Assembly: GCA_910574455.1 (NCBI GenBank)
Contig: CAJSYZ010000012.1
Coordinates: 737,317-801,316, forward strand
DNA from: Trichaptum fuscoviolaceum
Lineage: Eukaryota; Basidiomycota; Agaricomycetes; Hymenochaetales; Trichaptaceae
Direction: 5' to 3'
Length of the DNA stretch: 64,000 bases
Shown: in pieces, positions 32,734-44,585 of the stretch
Layout: each line of letters begins with the position of its first letter
How positions within the stretch are numbered: position 1 is the first letter of the stretch
Notes under the pieces: generated by a model
What the model was told of the DNA's origin: nothing
The model's input: only the letters and a program-made list of their open reading frames with translations
The model's database searches: none
Made by a program: the position numbers and the translations under genes

Positions 32734-33690
32734 ATGTTGTTTTCCTCCTTGACAGTCGCACTTACCGTCTTCACAGCCTTTCCAGTGGCTTTTGGTCAAG
32801 ACACCAGTCTCGCTGAGGTGAAAAAGGCGTTCCAGGCAGCTCATGTATGTAACTTCGCTTCAGCAGCTCTTGGATTAAAGCACTCATGCCTCAACAGATC
32901 CCTCAAAATGCGTCTCTGACCTTCAATCCCACCGCTCTGCTGGAGGTGCAGTTCCCGCAAGCTTCTGGTCCGCCGGTGCATGTCAAAGTAGGCACGACGC
33001 TTCTCATCAATCGTACGTGCTGCCTGTGCCATTGAGATCGTCGTACTAAGACCTCGTTGTCAATAATGTATTAAATGCTAGAAACCGCCATCCCACCCGT
33101 CTTCAGCGTCCAGCTACCCGAGGCAGGACAATCCGCTGGAAGTGGGCACCCGCACGGATCCGGACGTGGCGGCTCTAAATCGCACTGTGACGAGGCTTTC
33201 GTCGTCGCCATGCTCGACCTCGACGCCCCGACGCCGCAAGACCCGGTCTACGCGCAGATCATCCACACCCTCGGCGGCAACTACACCCTCCAGAAGCCGG
33301 ACCGGCGCGGGGTCTCTCTCTTGTCGAACTCGACGCCGGCGCTGGTGCACTACCTGCAGCCCGCGCCCTCGGCGGGCATCCATCGGTATGTCGTCGTGGT
33401 TGTGTCTTCAGTGTCCAGCACCTGGTGCGGCTGTAATCATGTATTTGGCCAATGGCACTGACTCCGGTATCCCCCTGTGTGCTTACTTTAGATACGTCTT
33501 CCTCCTGTTCAACCAGCCCACGAACCGCACAGCCGCCCACGCGCTCTCAACCTATCAGTTCTCCTACATAATGGACGGCTCGACGCCGATCGTCGCGTTC
33601 TTCAACATCAGCCAGTTCGCGGAGGAGACCGGGCTCGGGAATCCAATTGGAGGGACTTATATGCTCGTTGGCCCCGATTCCACAGCCTGA
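32734..33690 (+). CDS. Secreted phosphatidylethanolamine-binding (PEBP) family protein
   Basis: Four exons (32734..32844, 32898..33012, 33082..33385, 33492..33690) give 242 residues with consistent phases. A clear signal peptide (MLFSSLTVALTVFTAFPVAF) is followed by a PEBP fold: the ligand-pocket motif LDLDAPTPQDP, HTLGGNY, and GIHRYVFLLFNQP near the second conserved motif. Several Asn-x-Ser/Thr sites (NAS, NYT, NST, NRT) suit a secreted glycoprotein. PEBPs bind phospholipid head groups or inhibit proteases and kinases; secreted fungal members have no settled role. A His/Gly/Ser-rich insert (GSGHPHGSGRGG) sits just before the first motif. Intact. Confidence 0.88.
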
Positions 33691-34806
33691 AGTGCAGTAG
33701 CCTGGCTCGGAGATTCAAGATTTCCAGTATTGATCTCAGTTCGGAAAGGATGGTAACTTATGCTTGACAAGGGACTTTATCTTACGGAACGCATACGCAA
33801 TTTTCTTTTTCACCGCTTTCTTGGCATACCTTTCTCCTTCACCCAAAACCGAATTCAAGGACATTTCCCTCTTTTTTTTCACACATACATATTATTGCAC
33901 GATGACACAGTCTAGCCCTGGACCGCTTGTACTGTACATATATCTTTGCACCTAATATCAATTTGGAGGATACCTTTCGTCAAAACTCCGGATCTAGTCT
34001 GACACTCTGCCCGCTTTCTGACCGGGTTGAATATACTAGTCCTGCTTGATTGCTGAAATGATAGAGTAACTATGGAACGATTTCTGACGTATGTCTGACT
34101 CCAATTTGCACGGAAAGGATATTATGATGCGGATGCGATGGGTGTAGAAGTGTCCAATACGGTGATATACAAACTTCAACGGTGCACATCCATAGAGTAT
34201 CCCATATGTCATTTCTGCCGTAATTATCAGTAGCCTACATGAATATGTATACAGTTGATATGCTAATAATGCATAGCATAACTATGCATAAGATCTCATA
34301 ATGCATAGGACAGGCTGGGAAGTGGGAACCAACCCCGTCCCCGCCAAATTATGCATTAAATGTAATAGATAATAATGCATAGCCAAAAGTTGGATATGCA
34401 GCATTATATCTTCCATTTAAGGGATAAAAAGGGTCCATAATATGACATAATCTCCTATTTCGGCTTAAGCAAACACCCATTTTAGGGCATTTCGTCCTAC
34501 GCTACATCAAGGACACGGGACGCTTTCCCCACCTGTTCCCGGCTAGCACAACGCAATGAACCTGGCTTTCTTTATTCCTCGCTTTCTCTCTCTGCTCCTC
34601 TTTATTTATTTTATTTTAGACATTCGGGATGCCTCTCGACGGCGGCTCCCCTCATAGAGCGTCACTGTAGAACACCAACACCGACACATTGTATCAACAA
34701 CAATTTCTGTAACTGTATGCGCTCCCCCCCCTCTCCAGCGATAATTCGCCTCACAAATACCCTCATTCGGCATACCTCACTCTGATCATACCCTTTCAAT
34801 CCTTTC
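33691..34806. other. Intergenic with AATGCAT-rich stretch
   Basis: No gene seen. Between about 34262 and 34400 the motif AATGCATA and its complement TATGCATT recur at least six times in both orientations, around a GC-richer core. A similar stretch lies at 43643..43712, so this may be a degraded inverted-repeat element. Confidence 0.4.
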
Positions 34807-35682
34807 TTATTTGTTAAACTTATTCTGAAATTCCCAAGCCTCACAATTACAGTAGTGGTAGATTACAATGTATTCTAAGTGCGCCATAGGCCCTAAAGGG
34901 CCTGCAGTCACTATAATGGAATTATATAGCGCTGTCAGAGCCAGCTTGTCCCCGCCACGAATGTCTGAACAAATCATGGGGATTGCATTGAATGTGGTAA
35001 GCAAGATGTCCGTACTTCTCATCAACTTATGAGCTTTGCCAATAGCAGCTTCTGCATCAAGATTAGAGCATCTCAGCGTATCCAATTCTTCAGGCGCCAA
35101 CAGAGGATCAGCTATAGTACTTATGGTCACTGCATCGACAGTCAGTGGTCCCAGGTTTTCGTTGTTCATTGGTAGGTGACGATGCAGGACGTATTACCAC
35201 GGCCGTGTTCTTGAGTTCAGGGACAGTGCGAACCGGTATAGAGAGCGGTCCACTCCATCTTCTTCGGTAGATAAAGGTAGGAGTTGAAACAGCTGACAGA
35301 AGTGTAAAATCGCTATCTTCATCTTCAGGCAAAGGCATGTTGCAAGGGTCGACGCGGTACTTTATTTTCTCAGCACAGGCCGTAGCAGGTATAGATCTAG
35401 TCAAAGAGGCACAATGGTTACCATGACTCGGGTTGACTGGGGTATTGGTTACAGAACCTACAGTTTAGTTCAAGGCATATTGGATAGTGGGTTTCAGCGG
35501 CTCCTCTTCAAGGAACGTTGGCGACCGAACTTCAGTAAGAACAAATACTTCATCGGCAGAGACTTCAGGTAAAGCAATAGCGAGGAATCAACAGAGAGTG
35601 TCACATTTGCTGCCACTGGACAGTATAGAACGTCAGCCAAGTTACTATGAATGAGCGCAAACAGATAATCGTCGATAGGCAT
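34807..35682 (-). other. Minus-strand open stretches, unrecognised
   Basis: Three adjacent minus-strand open stretches (35494..35682, 35108..35404, 34807..35169) could be exons of one gene or remains of one; a donor-like GT lies near the overlap of the last two. No domain recognised, and no reliable start. I do not claim a functional gene. Confidence 0.25.
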
Positions 35683-36477
35683 CAGGGTTAAGGCTTGTAT
35701 GAGCCGCTGAGCTTGATAGCTTTGTGCGTGGTGTGAGTGGCAGAAGCGTACACAATTATTTGCGAACGCTGTGGGTGCACAGCAGAGCCCGCTACCAATG
35801 TTGGGTAGTTCTATTACATTTTAGAATGTATAAATTTCTTATATATACATATGTGACAATGATTATAAGTTATAAGAATCTTTTTTATGCAAATGAAAGG
35901 AGGCCGTCCGCGTCCTCGTCCGGCGCGCTCGCTTTGCTCGCGCCCCCGTTCTCGGACACCGAGTCGCACAGAGACCATAAATTGTGAATAATATAAGTAA
36001 CTTGTAAGTACCAATTTAGTGATTATAATTTATACAAGATATTATATGTGAAAATAAGTCTGTGTGGCATCCTTGTCCGCCGTGCTCGCTTCGCTCGCGC
36101 AACTTGAACCCGGATACGGAGACTGTGCTATTTGAGCTCAATTGGACTTAAGTAAACTTAATTAACTTAATGCATCCATTGTAAGCAATTTAAGTAACTT
36201 GTAAGTGAACCTAAGTTCGGCACTTTGTATTTACCGAAAGGCCGGCCTAGACTAAAGGCACATGACATTCACGTGATAAATAAGGTTTTGACTGAAAAAA
36301 GTGACAATCAGTACGCCTTTAGAACCCGCTAGGGGTAGCGGGAATGACAAAGAAGCTTACGTGGTTGCTGGCTAACATCGCCTCCATGCCGTTCATTTCA
36401 AACTGACGTGATGATGTGTGTCCTATGTATATGAGAATGTGTCAAGTCCGATTGATGATGCTTGATATTTGAAGTCT

Positions 36478-36830
36478 TCTAGCCGTCTTGAAGCTGAAGT
36501 CGAGGCAGTCCGAGACTCCGAGGCCAATCTTGTCCTTCAAAGTGAACAGTCGCGGTCGAGAATACAATCCGAGAATCCAGAGTAAGAAAACCGAGTAAAA
36601 CCGAAGCCAGGTCAGCGTTACATTACACTTGGGCCTCCCTGCCAGTGCACACTCACGTCATGTCTACCTCTTGAACCAAGAGGTCTAGCTGATCGAGCTT
36701 CTTCGCAAGGAAACTGCAGATGATGAGGCGCTTTTTCGTGGTATGGAAGTCTCCGAGCGAGAACGGGAAGAGCTTGAGTACAGGAACGGATGGCGGAGGA
36801 ACGGATGTATGTTCAGTTGTCGACTGGCAA
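36478..36830 (+). pseudogene. Remnant of a coiled-coil protein gene
   Basis: Two in-frame pieces, 36478..36585 (RLEAEVEAVRDSEANLVLQ) and 36689..36830 (LIELLRKETADDEALFRGME), have the heptad-like Leu/Glu/Arg pattern of coiled coils. They are separated by stops and a spacer. The type is familiar from large coiled-coil proteins of Agaricomycetes, but I cannot name one. No start, no intact frame; a decayed fragment. Confidence 0.4.
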
Positions 36831-37224
36831 CGCGATGCGGAGTAACTTGAACGCGGATCTCAGGGTAGTAAGGAAGGAAAGAGGGAGGGGAAAAAGGAGA
36901 AGTGAATGCATATGTACAAAAAGGGCAAGGATATGAAGAAGAAAATAGCAGATAATAGAGGACATAGGGGCTTAGGAAATTAAGACCGAGAGGAAAAGTA
37001 AATGAACAGCGTAAAAGCCATATGAAAAGCTATAAGAGGGGAAGCAGAAGAGGTACGCACGAGAAATGTAAGACCCTGAGCCAAAAACGGTTTGAAAAGT
37101 GATTTGATCCGAGGATCCGAGTCAGAGACATGGGATTGGACAACTTTTGATTTGTAATGCTTACTTGCTGACAATTCGATAATTTTTTCGCGGCCACACA
37201 TCCCTCTACTACGCTACGCTTTGT

Positions 37225-37258
37225 GGCGGGGATAAATCAAATCAAATCAAATCAAATC
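37225..37258. repeat. (AAATC)n microsatellite
   Basis: Five consecutive copies of a 5-bp AAATC unit. Too short and wrong in sequence for a telomere. Confidence 0.8.
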
Positions 37259-38416
37259 TCCGGAGCTTAACCTGAAGCTTTGTACTAAAGTCTTCTATTA
37301 CTGTCATGGACGGGTCTTTGAGACACCCTCAGTACATTCCTTGGGTACCACAGCTCACTTTCTTATCAATGAAGGCTTCATATAATACTATAGTATGAGT
37401 ACATTATACAGGAAAAAATTGGAGTTGTTTGCTCTAGCCATTCTTGAGATATTCATAAAACAGTGTCAGTTTTTGTTAGTTTACAAATTTCTAAAACAAA
37501 TGTAAAATAAGAAAAGAATTCATTACCTCTTTACTATTGGCATATAGCTTCTAATAATGATGTAAAAAATATTTCTGTAGGTACAGATCTCTAAATACGC
37601 AAGAATAATGGCAGTTGCAGCTTAGAGTATCCAAGTGCAAGCATAAAATAATTGTGTTGGCTGTTAACGACCGAAAATTCTAGACCTTCCTAATTGGGTA
37701 ACTGCATCGATCCAGCACACTGTTTGAGCTCTACAGCTTTACTTTTGCGTTTAAACTAGATGAAATTGTGCATGTATGTCAAGAGTACATGTTTTATTCA
37801 TAATGTGTGATCAATTTGCATATACTGTAGCTTGATTAAATTTTATTTGAGAAAAACATATCCATAGGACCCGTGGGAAATAATATGTTTCAAGGACCGT
37901 AAGGCCCCTGAAATGTCCAAAACCTTTGTTACTCATTAACTTCCGTAAAACGAGCCCTATGAGCTCCAAAACTTGGAATTGAGCTCTTTAATATACACAC
38001 TATGGATATAGCATAAAGAATGAGAAAAAAAGGTAAAGAAATGAAGAATCTAGAGGATTTAAATGTTGTGTTTCAAAGACCTGTCCAAGACAGTACATCT
38101 TAATAAAAAGGCCCTCCGGGGGTACTGACTCTATCTTACTGCAGGTCAAGCAACAGAGGAAATAAGATATCATTATATTAGCTTCTACAGTCTTCCATAC
38201 AAAGTAGATACTGTAAGAAATCAACTTTTAGGCAGACATGACAATAAGAGGCTACTGCTGACGAAGCCCTCCGGACACCGTTGGTCCTCGACTGCAGCAC
38301 GCTTCGCCCGGGCGTTCGCCCGTGCTTGCGCGCCTGCGCTCGGACAACGGTGCTTACAGTGGGTTAAGAAGTTCCACAATAAAGCACACACCTGTTCCCC
38401 AGAGACCAAGAGATAG

Positions 38417-41330
38417 ATGTGCATCTTACACAACTTGAACTTTCATAGCGAGCACGACCGGTTTACGGGTGACACAAATAAGGCCTTGTCTGAAGCAGGG
38501 CCAAATAGTAGAAGCAATGGTGACATTGCAACAGATTATGAGCAGGTGCAACCACTTAGTGATGTCTTGTGTAGAAATCTTGAGGTTTTGTTGTGTCGAC
38601 ACTGAGGCTTGAAGTCATTGTTGTGGGTGATTATAATAAGAAGAGACGCAACTTCAAGTTCAAGTTAACGCTTGAGCCTCGCAAACGGCGTCATGCATTC
38701 ACATTAGTACTATCGGTTACTACTTCAAGTTCCGGCAGATTTGTCATGCGCGGTCAATTCCGATCACACATTTCCGTCTTCACTCCGGGTAAATGGTTCA
38801 AGGACGCCGTTCCTGACGACAGGGTCCATAGTTATGGTGTGGAGGATTTCCAACCGTAAGAACTGACTCTATAGAGTCAGTAATTTGGCTTCTTACATGT
38901 CATTTAAGTGTTTGTTATGATATGAAGTAGTGTAAATTGCCATATTGGGGTAAGCGAGGTCTGTTCTCACGCTACATAATCCCCGACACGAAGCGTAGCT
39001 GAGGGAGGGATGTGTCGTCGTGAACTTTAATCCAGTTTTACAGAAAGTAAGCCAATTCTCACGCTCCCAGCCAATCGCACATTTTCTCTTATCTCCTTTG
39101 TTCCTGGTAAACTGTCTTTTTAAATTGTATGTGTAGCCTAAACTAGATACAGGCCGAGCTTCACCGGCAAATCCCTTACTCCCACTATTATTGAGAGTAT
39201 ATTCCTTGCTCCTTGACTTGCTTTGATAAATTGAGGGATACAATTCTGCTTTTCCTAACGACCTACTCTGCCTGAGAACGTCGACAACTGAAGTATAAGA
39301 TTTAATAGTACAGTATGTAGGGATTTCAGTTAAGTTTTTTAGCAACACTAACACCTTTCAGTCATCACATAGTACTAGAAAAAGTGCACATAGGGTACAT
39401 TTTTATGACTTATGTACATAGTAAAGCAAGAAATGCAAGCCGGCTAGTCCAGCCACCGAGTCTCACTGTCATGCTTGACTTCGATGTGCTCGCACCTTCC
39501 TTAGGGGCCCGTCCACAGCACTTCCTCGGTACATCGATCTCCAAAGTCATGGTGGCATCAATGCCGTCCTCTGCACCGTGGGAAGCGTGGTGGAAGACGG
39601 CTTTCGGTACCTTACAGTACATTAGGCAGGGCAACATACCCGAATGGCAGCCACCCCGTAGTCCCAAGCTGTGTATGTATGCCCGCTTTTCTGGAAAGGC
39701 AGAGAGCTGAATCTCCTGGAGGAAGCGGTCTCTGTGACGGGAAAGCATGCTTGTAGAGTTACATGCAGTTGAGACTTCGGAAGGCCGCTGGGATGGAGAA
39801 TTTGGCGGCCCGTATGCCCAGGCCGCATTTGTGTGACGGGCTAGTATGCGGTGATGCACTGGCTGCCTGTCCCTCAACGGGCGGCAGTCTCTTCGGCGGG
39901 GAAAACACTATGAGTCTGTCATCGTAGTTTGACGTGCATGTCTTGCTTACAAGCCAGTCGTCGGATTTATCGTTGAGAGGACTCGGAATAAGTAACTTAA
40001 GTAGTAAACAATTCCCACGAAAAAAGCAACACTGTGTCGAAATTCCCACGCAATTCAGGCTGTCAAGTGCCCTTCCTCCCTTTGGGAGTAAGGGAATCTT
40101 CCTTTCCTAGTTTATTCTCTGTGTAACCTGTTCTCTCTTGGTTATTGTGGTTTCTATCTTATTATTTTATCGTACCTTTTCCCTGCTTCTGTGGTCTACT
40201 TTCAGTTTCTTTATTATTTTACCTTATCCTCCTGCTCAATTTCTTCAACCGAGACACCTCACTCACTCACGACAGGAGCAGCAAGCTCGTTTCCAAGGAT
40301 GTTTGTACATCGATAGTCTTGCTTACCTCAAACACGGAGCGCGCTTGAGAAGTGCCAACTGGGCTGCCATCAAACAGGCCGACGCCAACAGGACATTCTT
40401 TCGTTCAGCAAGCATGGGTCGATGAGGTACACCTCGCGTACACCGGTCTTCAGACGCACGTAGTTGTCGGGTACGCTATGTCACCTGGTGAGCCGGAATT
40501 ATCTCTACATCATCCAAACTGAAGATGAATTCAAGAGCAATCCATTTGAGATCTTTATTCATCTGATGAGAAATCATCCGAAGGACAACCCCATATGTCA
40601 GACTGATGACGAGAACACGCCCGTATTCTTTGTCGCCAACACCTATAAAGTCCTGCACCGTGTTCCGCCTCCTCTGAAACTGCGGCCCCGCCTGGCTTCT
40701 CGCACAACGCCGGTCTCTATTCCGAATGTGCACGACTTCTGGAAGCCTACAGACGACAGTGCTGGCTCAGACGTTTCGAGTGTCAGCGACTTATCAGTAT
40801 TAACACCTCCCTACATACTTACCTGATGCTGGAACACCTGGCGAACGAACCTGATACTGTCCGCGCTGCACACTTCGTGTATGAGCATGTCTTTGCCGGC
40901 GAGGATACGCCCAAAGCGATGTTCCAACGGGTGGAAGAGCTCATGCGCATGGCGTCCACCGTTAATATGTCCGCGCCTCGCTCGACGCTCAGAAAAACCA
41001 CAATGTTATCATTCAGGGAGATGTGCATTCGGGGAGATGTGGAAGACCGTGCGTGCCCATGATGAATTTGACCGTCGCTGAGTCTGATCAGAACTTCCAA
41101 CTGCTTCACAGAGATCGGCACTTTTGAGCCATGTTGAGACCACCTTGCACTCGTTCGCGTCTCACAGATCATGTGCGGGAACCTATGGCACCCCAGTGCG
41201 CAAGCTCGCCTCGTTCGCTGGGATCCTCTTCGCGCACGAGATCCTGAACTTGAGCGACCTCCGTAGTTGTGTTGACCAGCTGCGGACAAAACATATCTCT
41301 TGCGGCGAATAGAACGTTCGGATTTTTTAC
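38417..41330. other. No intact gene; scattered open stretches
   Basis: Plus-strand stretches at 38417..38859, 39384..39710, 40138..40425, 40464..40826 and 40826..41062 are open but carry no motif I know. They cannot be joined into one protein without stops. With the PAN3 and XPG fragments beyond them they suggest a zone of decayed or captured sequence. Confidence 0.35.
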
Positions 41331-41334
41331 GTTT

Positions 41335-43078
41335 TGGCTTCATAACAATGAGTCTTACAAACCTTTAGATTTCCGTCTCATGAATGAGCAGGTGCTCACC
41401 GTCATTCAGAAGTGGCGGCGAATCCGGCATCCTGGAATTGCCGCGGTACACGAAGCGTTCACCTGTCGGATGTTTGGCGATAATTGTTGTATCTTCTCCT
41501 TTCTCGACTACGATTTCTGCGCTGACACCTCCCTAGCCCTTGTCGTTGTGTACGACTTTCATGCGAACGCTCAAAGTATAATGGAAACATATTTTAAACC
41601 CAAAGCTACTTCTCAGGGTGTTTGTGCCTATAGTCCTCAATGGGTCGGGCCGACCCTCATTGGCCCGGGGTCGGCCTTGACCCGACCCCGTGGGCCGGGT
41701 CAGTAAAGGGCCGGGTCATGGAAGGTCAAGGGTGGGCCGGGTCGAGGGTCAGGCAATGTAGAGAAACACCTGACCCTCTGTGACCCGGGTCGACCCGACC
41801 CGACCCCCGACCCTTAGTAATACCCATTTCGGTAGTTAACAGTAAACTTTTAACTAAACTTAGGCCAGAAAGAGCGACTAAGTTAACTTCTGTAATAGTA
41901 TCTGTTTTACTTACTTAAAGCCGCTTTATATTGGTAATATACCGGTCAAAAAGGTAGCATGCGTCTTTTAAGCACAGTGAGAAATCAATGAAAGTAAAAG
42001 TCGGTGCTTCATATCTCTTCACAGACTGTATCTAATAAAGTATTGTTGACATATGCATATATTTAGTTGTTATAGTACTTAAAAATCATCTTATTATAAT
42101 GATATTTATGCTTACTACATTTAATAGGGCCGACCCGGGGCCGACCCTTGGTTGACCTTGACCCGACCCCCAATGACCCGACCCGGAGGGTCAAAGAGGG
42201 TCAGGGTCAGGGTCGGGCACTTACCTCAAAATGCTGACCCGGCCGGGTCGGGGGTCAGCCAAAAGATGCCCTGACCCGGCCCGGCCCGGCCTTTGAGGAC
42301 TATATTCGTGCCCAATCCCACGAGCGTGTCAATGAAACAACGCTATGGAGCTACATATTTCAGATCGCCAGCGCAATGAAAGCTGTGCACGAGGCGGGCC
42401 TTGCCGTTCGGATGGTTGATGCTACAAAGATATTGATCACAGGCCAAAACAGGTATGGAACCGACTTTCGGTATTTTCGCCGAGGTTCTAACATAGCTGG
42501 GTGGCATTTCCAACAGGGTCAGAATCAGTGCTTGTGCGCTTTTTTATATTATGTTGTACGAGGCGAGGCACGATGTATTTATACTGCAGGTGAGCTCTGT
42601 TTCATGTTATATCTTTGATTGTAGCTGACATTCAGGCCGCTTAGCAAGAAGATATGGTTTTGTTTGCCAAGCTCATCTTATCATTATGTGCAACAATCCA
42701 GCCGCTACAAACCATGTTCAGAAATCACTTGACACTGTTAACAAGACCTTCTCATCGGACATTCGAAATGTTATTCATTATCTAATGAAGCCTCCTGGAC
42801 CCATGAAGGCAATTACCTTTGGACTACACTGGAAAATAATCTCTGACCTTTTCATGTAGAATATTTAAGGCCTATTTGAAGCCTTTGGGAACAAGCTTGC
42901 CATCGAATATGATGGTGCTAATGCGTAAAGTCTTAAATAACTCTACTATGCGGTTACTACTAACTTCCATTTTAGATCTACCGATAAGCTTGAGGGGAAA
43001 CTAATGAGCGAGCTGGAAAATTCCCGCTTGGTCCGCTTACTGTGCAAACTTGGATTCATTAATGAACGACTGGAGTGA
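41335..43078 (+). pseudogene. PAN3 (poly(A) nuclease regulatory subunit) pseudogene, C-terminal part
   Basis: Pieces match the pseudokinase and C-terminal knob of PAN3: FRLMNEQ...KWRRIRHPGIAAVHEAF, VVVYDFHANAQSIM, TTLWSYIFQIASAMKAVHEA, LFAKLILSL, NNPAATNHVQKSLD, and SRLVRLLCKLGFINERLE at the end. PAN3 dimerises and recruits the PAN2 deadenylase to mRNA. This copy is broken: a 672-bp inverted-repeat element is inserted at 41631..42302, the frame shifts before NNPAAT near 42690, and a TAA interrupts the segment near 42865. The N-terminal PABP-binding region is missing. Intron-like sequences with GT/AG ends are kept inside it (for example GTATCTTC...CCTAG near 41490-41535), so it came from genomic DNA, not from a processed mRNA. 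The true PAN3 gene must be elsewhere. Confidence 0.8.
41631..42302. mobile_element. 672-bp inverted-repeat element with TA target duplication
   Basis: Flanked by TA on both sides (41629..41630, 42303..42304). The ends are inverted copies (TAGTCCTCAA ... TTGAGGACTA). Both arms (about 180 bp each) are built of GGGTCGGGCC / GACCCGACCC-type repeats; the centre (about 41816-42126) is AT-rich. TA duplication and lack of coding capacity fit a Tc1/mariner-type non-autonomous element, though the very GC-rich arms are unusual. It interrupts the PAN3 pseudogene. Confidence 0.75.
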
Positions 43079-43219
43079 GTCGCCTAGTATTCCTTATCGT
43101 CGACTTATTAGATCTGATGGTCTTTAACAAGATTTGATCGCGATCCCCGGTGGTCGAGAAGAAAACTCTAAAAATTAAAGTGAAGTAATAGAGTGAATTG
43201 CAAGCGAGACAACACGCAC

Positions 43220-43486
43220 GAAGCGTTTCCGGAACTTCGAGGGGGTGTCTGATTCTTTATCTCGGCCCGTCTGCACTTTGGTCCACCAGTCTTTGAATTT
43301 GTGCAGTCCATCTTCGCCCGGAAACTCTCTCAGAAGTTTCATGGCGATGACGGGGCCGACCCCCGGGAGGCCTTCAACATAGTCCGATCCGAGCAGGAAG
43401 GCCAATCGGACAAGCTTATCGCGGTCGAGTCCGAGCTCGCGGTCAAGGTCATTGAGGAGGAAGCACTCAACAGTCTTGGACTGGTA
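43220..43486 (-). pseudogene. Single exon of an XPG/Rad2-type nuclease
   Basis: 89 codons match the I-region/H3TH part of XPG (ERCC5, Rad2/Rad13) nucleases: SKTVECFLL, LGLDRDKLVRLAFLLGSDY with a metal-binding Asp, GLPGVGPVIAMKLL and FPGEDGLHKFKDWW. XPG makes the 3' incision in nucleotide excision repair and is normally over 1000 residues. Here one exon is present, bounded by an AG acceptor (GAGCAG) and a GTGCGT donor, with nothing of the rest of the gene nearby. The reading frame itself is open. It lies just beyond, and opposite to, the PAN3 pseudogene, so it is most likely a captured or duplicated genomic fragment. Confidence 0.75.
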
Positions 43487-44585
43487 CTGCTCTTCCTTGG
43501 TTATTGTGGATTTCATCTCATTAATGCATCATTCCTTTCTCACAATTTTAACTCTTTTTATAGTTTACTATATTACTTCCCTTGTACTCCTATTTGTCTC
43601 CCACATTCGTGTCGGGGACCGCCGTCTCTGACGGTGCTATCTAATAATATCAATGCGCATAACACGTCATAATGCATAACCTTACCCAGGGACCGACTTC
43701 ATGCATTATTAGATTATCAACTGTACTGAGACGAAGAGTAGAGAAGGCAATCCAGTAAAGGTATCGATATTTATAGATTTAACTAGACCAGGAGTCTTCT
43801 CTCATGATTGGAAGCAGATTCATTGAATCATTCGGCATACACAACCCTCCCTCATCCAGACATTTCCATCGAAATAGGATGTTAAGTCAAGGTCCAACAG
43901 CAATCAGATATGTGAGAGGTATATTAATCAATGTGGGTCTGTTCTAAATGCGAGTCTAACAATGCGTATCCTAAAGAGTCTCAGACGATAGAAAACAACA
44001 GCCGATACCCAAGAGAGAGGACGTTTTTACAGGGAGAGCAAGGCGAGATACGGGAAATTACTATAGTACAGATGAAAGACATTTTATTTTCTACACTCTT
44101 TCGGATTTTTCTTTGAAGATAACTTCTGACCGCGGATAAAGTAATATAAAGAGAGGCGGAGTGGGCTGTCGGCCCTTTTGCTGACGTTCAGTGATGCGGT
44201 GTACGAGGAGGGCAGGGGCACGATGAGGTGATCGACGAGGAGACGGGAGCGAGCGGGAGGGTGTGCGATGTGCGATGTGCGATGTGCACGACAATATAAG
44301 AGGAAAAGGGAAATGCGAGGCAGTCGTCTTGAGGGGGATGACAGAGACGGCGGTGAAACAGAGTTAGGAGTAGGAAGGCTGAGGAGAAACCGCGATGGTT
44401 GTTTTTGCGAGCGGTGGGGACAGGGACAGACGGTAGAATACGATCACCAGAACGTAAAGGGGACGCGTGGGATGAGGACCGAGGCGCAAAGGAGCGTGGA
44501 CTGTCGCAGCTGGTAGTGATAGAGAAAAGAATCCGAGTACAACTCGCATCCAGTCACAATCAGAGAGAGAGAGAAGAAAGCGTTA
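43487..44585. other. No gene; short repeats
   Basis: Contains an inverted AATGCAT-type stretch (43643..43712, ends CTAATAAT / ATTATTAG) like that near 34.3 kb, a GTGCGAT triplication near 44260-44285, and the 3' flank of the second DUF6534 gene. Confidence 0.45.

Larger units (their letters stand above)
35700..38416. other. Gene-poor, repeat-rich AT DNA
   Basis: No intact gene. It contains GC palindromes (GCGCGCTCGCTTTGCTCGCG around 35923..35942; CGTGCTCGCTTCGCTCGCGC at 36081..36100), a coiled-coil remnant (36478..36830), a short ATCAA microsatellite and long AT-rich tracts. The GC palindromes stand out sharply and may be transposon hairpins. Confidence 0.5.

Noticed and set aside
37225..37258. 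Telomere or interstitial telomeric repeat
   Set aside because: Unit is AAATC, not TTAGGG, and only about five copies.
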